DNA from: Closterium sp. Naga37s-1
Taxonomy: Eukaryota > Streptophyta > Zygnematophyceae > Desmidiales > Closteriaceae
DNA: 64,000 nt
Reading direction: 5' to 3'
NCBI GenBank assembly: GCA_947471745.1
Contig: CANJKZ010000169.1
Span: 4,056,501 to 4,120,500 of the forward strand
Below, piece after piece: positions 52,801 to 61,800 of this stretch. The notes under the pieces are model-generated. The model worked only from the letters and a program-made list of their open reading frames with translations. It had not been told where the DNA came from and did not search any database. Each line of letters starts with the position of its first letter. The stretch's first letter is position 1. Made by a program: the position numbers and the translations under genes.

Positions 52801-55800
52801 CTGCCAATAGACCTACCAGCCAATAGACCTACCAGCCAATAGACCTACCAGCCAATAGACCTACCTGCCAATAGACCTACCAGCCAATAGACCTACCAGC
52901 CAATAGACCTACCTACCAATAGACCTACCTGCCAATAGACCTACCTGCCAATAGACCTACCTGCCAACAGACCTATCTGCCAACAGACCTACCTGCCAAC
53001 AGACCTACCTGCCAATAGACCTTCCTGCCAGTAGACCTACTAGCCAATAGACCTACCAGCCAATTTGACCTACCAGCCAATAGACCTACCTGCCAATAGA
53101 CCTACCAGTCAATAGACCTACCAGCCAATAGACCTACCTGCCAATAGACCTACCTGCCAATAGACCTACCTGCCAATAGACCTACCTGCCAATAGACCTA
53201 CCTGCCAATAGACCTACCTGCCAATAGACCTACCTGCCAATAGACCTACCAGCCAATAGACCTACCAGCCAATAGACCTTCCTGCCAATAGACCTTCCTG
53301 CCAATAGACCTACCAGCCAATAGACCTACCAGCCAATAGACCTACCTGCCAATAGACCTACCTGCCAACAGACCTATCTGCCAACAGACCTACCTGCCAA
53401 CAGACCTACCTGCCAATAGACCTACCTGCCAATAGACCTACCTACCAATAGACCTACCTGCCAATAGACCTACCTGCCAATAGACCTACCTGCCAACAGA
53501 CCTATCTGCCAACAGACCTACCTGCCAACAGACCTACCTGCCAATAGACCTTCCTGCCAGTAGACCTACTAGCCAATAGACCTACCAGCCAATTTGACCT
53601 ACCAGCCAATAGACCTACCTGCCAATAGACCTACCAGTCAATAGACCTACCAGCCAATAGACCTACCTGCCAATAGACCTACCTGCCAATAGACCTACCT
53701 GCCAATAGACCTACCTGCCAGTAGGTCTATTGGCTGGTAGATCTATTGGCAGGTAGGTCTATTGGCTGGTAGGTCTATTGGCTGGTCGGTCTATTGGCTG
53801 GTAGGTCTATTGGCAGGTAGGTCTATTGGCTGGTAGGTGCAGCGTATGAGCGGGCGGTGCAGCGTAGGAGCGGGCGGTGCAGCGTATGAGCGGGCGGTGC
53901 AGCGGATGAGCGCGCGGTGCAGCGTATGAGCGTGCGGTGCAGCGTACGAGCGTGTGGTGCAGCGTATGAGCGGGCGGTGCAGCGTATGAGCGGGTGGTGC
54001 AGCGTATGAGCGGGCGGTGCAGCGTATGAGCGTGCGGTGCAGCGTACGAGCGTGCGGTGCAGCGTATGAGCGTGTGGTGCAGCGTATGAGCGGGCGGTGC
54101 AGCGTATGAGCGGGTGGTGCAGCGTATGAGAGTGCGGTGCAGCGTACGAGCGTGCGGTGCAGCGTATGAGGGGGCGGTGCAGCGTATGAGCGGGCGGTGC
54201 AGCGTATGAGCGGGCGGTGCAGCGTATGAGCGTGCGGTGCAGCGAAAGAGCGTGCGGTGCAGCGTATGAGCTGGCGGTGCAGCGTATGAGCGTGCGGTGC
54301 AGCGAAAGAGCGTGCGGTGCAGCGTATGAGCGTACGGTGCAGCGTATGAGCGTGCGGTGCAGCGAAAGAGCGTGCGGTGCAGCGTATGAGCGTACGGTGC
54401 AGCGTATGAGCGGGCGGTGCAGCGTATGAGCGTGGGGTGCAGCGTATGAGCGTGCGGTGCAGCGTATGAGCGGGCAGTGCAGCATACTGAAGAGGTCAAT
54501 GCAATCCTGTGGTGGAGGCAGGGTCTTAAGGTGCCTCAAATCTCATGCACATGCATGTGTGACCAACAACTCACTTGACGCTGTGCTTGCTGGTGTAGAG
54601 GTCTATGCCATCCTGTGGTGGAGGAGGGACGCAGGGAGAGGGGAAGCAGTGCAGTGGGAATATGGGAGGTGGGAACTAGCATGCTTATTCTTGAATGGAC
54701 AGCGAAGAACTAGAACCAGAATGAACACATAAGAGACGCTAGTTTGGTACTTCTTTCCCACATACACATGAGTTCACTTGTTACAGCGGCACAGCAGGGA
54801 AGAAGGGCGGGGAGGTGCGAGAGAGACAGCGGAGAATGGACGACGCCAGCTGTGGCGTTGGTGTGGTACTGAATGGTCTGCAGAGCCAGCTACAGGGACG
54901 GCGACCACAGGCGCTAGCTAAATGGCCAGGTGGAAAGGGAGGTGGAAGGCGATGTGGAGGGGAGAGTGACAGCGGAGGGGAGGGCATACCTTGGCGGCGA
55001 GAGAATGAAAGACCTCAGCAGTGGAGTTGGTGGGGTATTGAATGGAGCAGCTGACGGTGGGGGGGCAGGGAGAGAGAGGAAAGAGAGGAGAGAGTGGAAG
55101 GGCAAGCAAGGCGGGTGGTTCTATGAGTTGACGAAAAACACCTGAATGGGGCAGGGGAGGGAGGGGAGTGAGAGAGAGGGTTATTGGGGGCAGGGAGGGG
55201 AAGAAAATGGAGTGGAGTGGACCAGACGTGGCAGTGCAGCCAGAATGGAATGTCAACCAGCGTGTGTGCTCTTGTTTGCCACCTCATGTGTGTGTGGTCG
55301 GAAGCACCCACGCACGCAGTGCCTTTTGAGTCGACTCAAAAGTCAACCAGCGTGTGTGCTCTTGTTTGCCACCTCATGTGTGTGTGGTCGGAAGCACCCA
55401 CGCACGCAGTGCCTTTTGAGTCGACTCAAAAGTCAACCAGCGTGTGTGCTCTTGTTTGCCACCTCATGTGTGGGCGGAAGCACCCACCCACGCAGTGCTT
55501 CTACATGGGTTACGGTGATCTGTTGAGGTGCCTCAAAAGTCGTCTCAGTTCTCGCGGATTTTGCTGCTACTCCACTATGAGCCTGAATCGCAGTGCTGCA
55601 TGGGTTATGGTGATCGGAAGGATCAGCATGCGAGCACGAAAGCAGAGTGTTTGTGAAGATACTCAAGTGGAGGCACTGACTCACCCTGGCAGGCGAAGTG
55701 TTTTGAGACATCTCGAAACACTTCTTCATACACTGACTCACCCTGGCAGGGGCAGCACGACTTGGTCGATGGAGTAGACCCCTCTCTCTGCTTCCTCCTC

Positions 55801-58800
55801 ACTCACCACCCTCACCTCCTCCCCCTCCGCCCTCGCCTCCACCGCCACTGCTGCCGCCTCCTCTGCCTCCGCCTCTGCGTCTGTGCCCCTCATCCCCGGC
55901 CCCTCTGCCCCCACGCCCGCTGCTCTCCCTGCTGCTGCAGCAGCCGCAGCAGCAACACTAGCAGCCGTGGCAGCGGCAGTGGCAGCAGGAAGGGAGCAGA
56001 GCACAAGGTCACCTGCTACCACTCGGGTGGAGCCTGCAGGGAAAGCAGAGGCGGTTGGTGGGGGGAGGAGAGGAGAGGACGTGCAGTGGTGGTGGGTACA
56101 GAGGGAGGGGAGCAGAGCACAAGGTCACCTGCTACCACTCGGGTGGAGCCTGCAGGGAAAGCAAAGGTGGGTGGTGGGGGCAGGAGAGGACATGGATGGA
56201 GTGTTCAGTGGTGCTGTGCGGTGGTGGTGGTGTGGAGGGGAGCAGAGCAGAGCACAAGGTCACCTGCCACCACTCGGGTGGAGCCTGCAGGGAAAGCAGA
56301 GGTGGGTGGTGGGGGGAGGAGAGGACATGGAGGGAGTGTTCAGTGGTGCTGTGCGGTGGTGGTGGTACAGGGGAGTGCAGAGCAGAGCACAAGGCCGCCT
56401 GCCTGCCACCACTCGGGTGGAGCCTGCAGGTGATGCGAATGTGGTTGGAGGGAACAGGACTTGCAGCGACTGTTGAAGTGGTGCCATCAGGTGGTGGTGG
56501 TGGTGGGATAGAAAGAGTTTAGTGAGACGACTTTTGAGGCGAGCTTAGAGAGACGGAGGTAGGGTGTGACACGTCTTGTGTCTTGATGTGGTGCAATGCG
56601 GTGCAACGAGGCGCACTGGTATAAGGTGGAGTGTTATGAGGTGTAGTGCGGTGCCACTAGGTGCAGTGTTGTTAAGAAACCCACCAAACAGGCGAAGCAA
56701 TATGTCTCACCATACATCTTGATGCAGTGTGAGGCGGCATGGTTCCAAAGGTGACTTTTGAGTCGACTCAAAAGTCACCTCGTTACAACAGGTGAAGCAG
56801 TATATCTCTCACCATACGTCTTGATGCGGTGTGAGGCGGCATGGTTCCACAGGTAGCTCTGATAGCTGTGCACGTACCTGGCATGGTGATGAGGGGGAGG
56901 AGGAAGGGGAGGAGTGAAGGGGAGAAAACAGAGGTTCTTATTCCACAGATAGCTCTGATAGCTGTGCACGTACCTGGCATGGGGGGATGAGGGAAGGGAA
57001 GGGTGGGGGGAGGGGTGTGAAGGACGGGGGGTTCATGAGGGAAGGGCAAAGGTGTGAGGCTGCATGGTTCCACAGATAGATCTGAAAGCTGTGCACGTAC
57101 CTGGCATGGGGATGGGGGAGAGTAAGGGGGGGAGGATTGAAGGTCACAGTGAAGGGGAGTAGAAAGAGGTTCTCATTTGACAGGTAGCTCTGATGGCTCT
57201 GCACGTACTTGGTCATGTGGAAGAGGAAGAATGGGGCGGGAGGAGGGGGGTTCACATCATCATATCCCTCGCAGCTGACTCACATGAGGCGCACTCACAC
57301 CTCATCACATGTCCTGTCGTGCAGGTGACTCACATGAGGCGCATGGTGCGCGGGATGAAGCCCAGCGCCTGCACCAGATTGCGCGGGTTGCGCTTCAGCC
57401 CTGACAGCTGTCACGCAGAGTGAAGGGCGGATGGTGGAGGGGAGGTTGCGGGGAGAGAGAGAGACCGAAGGAGGAAAGGGGTGTAGAGCAACTGAGAGGC
57501 ACGATGAGTCACTTAGTGCATGAAGTAGCGTGAAAGGACTTGAGCAGAGTGGGATGCCGCGAGGTGAGAGGAGGAGAGAGAGCAGGAACGAGGTGAGGGG
57601 GGGATGGCGTGAGTGCGACTCACCACTCCTCGTTCAGCCACCATTCTGGTCGGCATGTGTATCATTGCAAGGTCGGCGTCTTTTGTCTTCATCCACAGGC
57701 GCCTGGCCTCCGCCGCCCCTTCCGATTGTGGCAAGATGAACGGTTGAAATCAGCATTGAGTGCAGATATGGCACACACACGAAGTAGACTCTATCTGATG
57801 TAAGGAGTTCTTGGAAATAAGTTTTGGCTCTTGACTCTTGAGGCACAATTATGAAATCCAGGGGACTCGGAAGGGCATTGCATGTTCTGAAACGCAGTAA
57901 GGGGCAGGAGAGCATCGTACCGCACCACACCGCACAGCACAGCACAGCACAGCACAGCACAGCGAGGCAGGGCAAGGCAGGGTGAGGAGAGGCAAGGCAA
58001 AGCAAGGCGAGCGGGCAAGGCGAGGCGAGGAAGGTGAGAGGATATCTCCATCTCTGGGCTTGAGCAGCAGGTCCACGGCGCCCTGCCAGTCGCCCCTCAG
58101 CAGCGCTGCTCCCACCGTGTGCGTCGCCACCGGACCCACTCCAAAGCGCTGCTCACATGGGGGCAAGAGAGGGGGGCCAAGGGCGAGAGCGGTGAGGAAG
58201 GGAAGTCAGGAGGAGCGAGGATGAGAAGTCTGGAGTGAAGTGAGCTGGACTCTGCTGCTACCGTGTGTTGCCACCGGCCCCACGCCAAACCACTGCTCTC
58301 AGGGGGACAAGCGGGGGAAGTAGGGGAAGGGCGAGAGTGGTTTTTGAAAGAGGCTTGAAAAGCAAAGCGCTGCTTATACAGGCCCAGGGAGGATGCGACG
58401 TGAGCATGGGAGGTTTGAGTCGTGTCACTGGTGCTGCCGTCCGAAGACCAACAGCACACAGCAGCACCCAGCAGCACCCAGCAGCACCCAGCAGCACGCA
58501 CCTGAAGGCCAAAGTAGTTGATAATGCCATGAGAGCGAAGGCCCTCCGCCGCTGCTGTGATGGCGTCCAGACTTGATGCTCTCACGGCCCTGGGAAGCAG
58601 GAGGAGGGGCAGGAAAAGAGAAGGCACGCGGAAAGGTGGGGGGATAGCAGGCTGCTGTGTATGGCATGAAGCAACTCCTGTCCACAGCAGCACGAGGCTG
58701 CTGTGCTGAAGCTACTCCAGCACGAGGTGGGGGGCGGGGTTGCGCACCCGAAGGTGACAAGGTTTTGGTTGCCTGCAAGCTGCCCCAGCACAAGGGGGTG

Positions 58801-61800
58801 GTCCGCAAGGCGGTAGTCATGGGCGGGGGAAGAAGGAGGGAAGGGTGAGGATTCTCAATAACTCTCACCTGAGAGTGACAATGAAGCGGTTGCCTGCCAG
58901 CTGTCCCAGCACGAGGGGCTGGTCCACAAGGCGGTAGTCGCCCACTCGGATGCCAAACAGCTTGGCGTTGAGTGATGCCACCTTGCGCGCTGACTGGTTG
59001 CTCACTGTCACCTGGTGGAAAAAGGGTGCAGTGCACGGTGTGGTGTGATGCGGCGGTGGTGGTGGTGGGCGGTAGTCATGTGGTGGCACATGGGGGGATG
59101 CCAAACAGCTTGGCGTTCAGTAATGCCACCTTGCGGGCCGACTGATTGGACACTGTCACCCCTGGTGGTGAGTGGAGGGGATGTGATACAAGGTGGTGAT
59201 GGGTGGGGTGGGCGTGTGGGTGGCACATGGGAGGATGCCAAACAGCTTGGCGTAGTGTAGCACTATTCCTCTCAAGAGCTCTCTCCCTTCCTGTACACCC
59301 TCACTTTCCCCAACCTCCTATCACCCCCTGCAACCGCTCTGCACCCACCCTCTGCACAGTGACAGTTCTCTTATCCTTGGTGCCCGAGAAACCCAGCGCC
59401 CTGGAATGCACGCCCAGGTAGCGCCTAAGTCCGTCACTGTGACCACCCGTCCCAACCCAAACTCCCTACAACTACCACCCCCTGCACCCGACCCCCTATA
59501 ACCACAGTGCCCCCACCCACCCGCTGCACCGTGACGGCGCGCTTGTCCTTGGTGCCCGAGAAGCCCAGCGCCCTGCTCTGCACGCCCAGCCCAAGTAGCG
59601 CCTGTGGGCCTGACTGTGACCAGCCGTCCCAACTCCCCCAACTCCCCTGCAACCACTCTGTACCCACCCACTCCCCACGTTGCACGGTGACGGCCCGCTT
59701 GTCCTTGGTGCCCGAGAACCCCAGCGCACGGCTCTGCACGCCCAGGTAGCGCCTACACCCCTGACTGTTACCAGCCGTCCCAACTCCCTTAAATCCCTAC
59801 AACCGCTCTCCACCCACCCGTTGCACGGTGACAGCCCGCTTGTCCTTGCTGCCCGAGAAGCCCAGCGCGCGGCTCTGCACGCCCAGGTAGCGCCCCACGA
59901 GCGCCATGGCCTCGTTGGTGTCCTTGTTCTCCTTGAGCACGTGGAACCTGGGGGGTGGGGAGTGGAAGACGGGTGGGGGAAAGAGGGGTACAGGTAAGGT
60001 TGGTGTCCTTGTTCTCCTTCGACACGTGGAACCTGGGGGGTGGGGAGTGGAAGACGGGTGGGGGAAAGAGGGGTACAGGTAAGGTTGGTGTCCTTGTTCT
60101 CCTTCGACACGTGGAACCTGGGGGGTGGGGAGTGGAAGACGGGTGGGGGAAAGAGGGGTACAGGTAAGGTTGGTGTCCTTGTTCTCCTTCGACACGTGGA
60201 ACCTGGGGGGTGGGGAGTGGAAGACGGGTGGGGGAAAGAGGGGTACAGGTAAGGTTGGTGTCCTTGTTCTCCTTCGACACGTGGAACCTGGGAGGGTGGG
60301 TGGGAAGATGGGAGGTAGAGGGTGGTCAGAGGAATTGTATACTTGTGAGCGTGCAAGCATGTGTGCTAATGTGCATGTGTGTATCCATACACCAACCAGG
60401 CCAATCCAATCCCACACACGCCAGGGCACGCACATGAGGAAGCGGCGGGCAGTGGTTGCAGGCACCCCATCCGCGCCCTTCCTCCCCCGCCTGTCAAACG
60501 CCGGCTGATCCTCCTCCCCCTGCTCCCCCCCCCGCCCCTCCCCCTCTCCGCCATTCCCCCCTTCCCCCCTATCCTCCCCATCGCCATCACCACCATCCCT
60601 CCTCCCTCTCTTCTTATCCCCACCCTCCCACTCCTCCCTCCCCCGCTTCCCCCACTTCCCGCCCCTTCCCCCCCTCTTCCCCCCCCAGCGTCCCTCCCGC
60701 CACCCCCTCCCGTCCCCGCCCCTCTGCCCCCCTTCCCCCCGCCCTCCGCGCTCCCCTGCGCGCCCCCCTGCGCCCTTGAGGTTGAGGGCGGGCGGGGGGA
60801 GGAAGCGCAGGCGCACACAGCGGTAGGGGGGGCCTTGAGGGGCGTCGATAGTGTCGGATACAAGGAAAGGGTATGACTTGATAAACGCGTGCATGGCCTG
60901 GTGGTGGGGGAAGGTCCAGAGGGAAGGGGTGTTGGAAAAAGAAGATTGTCAGAGGGACAGAGAGTGGGGTAAGGTGAGGGAAGGCGGAGAAACGGGGAAG
61001 GGGTGCGTGGCAGTCAGGGCCGTGCATGCAACTGTAGCTATGGCGTGTCATGGCGTGTCATGGCTTGAAACGCCCCGATCCCTTCCAGTCACGTCAGCCA
61101 CTCACAGCACGGTACGCCTTGTCAGCACTGGCAGCAAACACCACCGGCTCAGGCATGGGCGGAGGAGCCCCCTTCCCCGCCTCTACTCCTTCCCCCTCCC
61201 CTCCCTGCACGCTCCCCTCCACCCTTTTCTCCCCAGAACCCTCCTCTCCTCCCTCTTCTCCTCTGTCCTCCTCGCCTCCCCTCTTCTTCTCTTTCCACCA
61301 CAGCTGAATGCCTTTAATCCCTTCCAGCAGCTGCAGCAGCTTCCTCGCATCTTCCTCATCGCGCAGTCCTCCTCCCCCCTCCGCGCTCCCCCCCAGCGCC
61401 TGGCGGAGCTGCGCCAGCACCCCCTGCGCGTCCACCAGCTCCCCCAGGCTCTCCGCCTCGCGCCTGCGCGCCTGCTGCTGCGCCTGCTGCTCCTGTGCCA
61501 GCAGCGCGGGCGGCACGTGCAGGTGCGTCAGATGCACCACCGTGCCATCTGGTGCTACTTCATTCACTATGAAATCCGCGAACCTGGGGAGGAAGGCATG
61601 GGGAGGTGGGCATGGGAGGGGAGCAAGGGGGGCTGGATGTGCTGCGCCTGCGTGCCTGCTGCTCCTGCGCCAGCAGCGTGGGGGGCACGTGCAGGTGCGT
61701 CAGATGCACCACTGTGCCAAGGCTGTGGTGGTGCTCCCAGGACAGCATTGCGGGGGGCACAGCGGTGACACGGTCACACGTGGTCACACGTGGTCACACG

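Larger units (their letters stand above)
13654..53838. repeat. 40-kb satellite, 16-bp unit GGTAGGTCTATTGGC(A/T)
   Basis: Uninterrupted head-to-tail 16-bp units, about 2,500 by length. The last base is A or T in nearly equal use, giving a two-letter code along the array. Rarer variants (GGTCAAATTGG, GGAAGG, GGTCCATTAGC, GTCTGTTGG, 4-bp GGTA insertions) mark higher-order copies. TAG occurs on both strands of the unit and 16 is not a multiple of 3, so every frame is closed about every 48 bp. Orientation is + except for 48969-53720. Confidence 0.97.
12400..54574 (-). other. PUS7: PUS7 intron 13, 42.2 kb, satellite-filled
   Basis: GT donor after exon 13 and AG acceptor before exon 14 give an intron of 42,175 bp, against 208-1848 bp for the other fourteen. 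About 41.5 kb of it is tandem repeat: 20-bp units, 16-bp units, 20-bp units. The remaining edges carry partial copies of exons 13 and 14. Confidence 0.78.
56706..57217 (-). repeat. Tandem copies of PUS7 exon 10
   Basis: Besides the intact exon (56813-56877) there are copies at 57177-57217 (YVQSHQSYLSNEN), 57055-57103 (YVHSFQIYLWNHAASH, no donor), 56935-56975 (YVHSYQSYLWNKN) and 56706-56750 (WNHAASHCIKMY with a GTGAGA donor, no acceptor). Three upstream copies keep CATGCCAG- or CAAG-type acceptors. Intervening pyrimidine-rich intron is repeated with them. Confidence 0.85.

Noticed and set aside
13654-53838. CRISPR array
   Set aside because: Units are contiguous 16-mers with no unique spacers, in a eukaryotic gene.
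13654-53838. Telomeric or centromeric satellite
   Set aside because: The unit does not resemble a telomere repeat, and the array lies between exons of one gene. A centromere cannot be excluded by sequence alone, but the unit is far shorter than the 150-180 bp common in plant centromeres.
53807-54539. 230- and 238-codon minus-strand frames
   Set aside because: Same 20-bp minisatellite on the right flank; no independent coding evidence.
54918-55311. Pro/Ser-rich minus-strand frames overlapping exon 12
   Set aside because: Off-frame shadows; the exon 12 frame CSIQYPTNSTAEVFHSLAAK fits PUS7 and the splice phases.
58046-58148. Extending exon 7 past GGAG to a later GT donor
   Set aside because: Would add tens of residues of CACAG-repeat translation absent from the family; the AT-AC solution keeps both frame and homology.
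59497-60356. 286-codon minus-strand frame over the 85-bp repeats
   Set aside because: A frame through intron copies of the acceptor; it contains intron pyrimidine tracts and the wrong frame of the catalytic exon.
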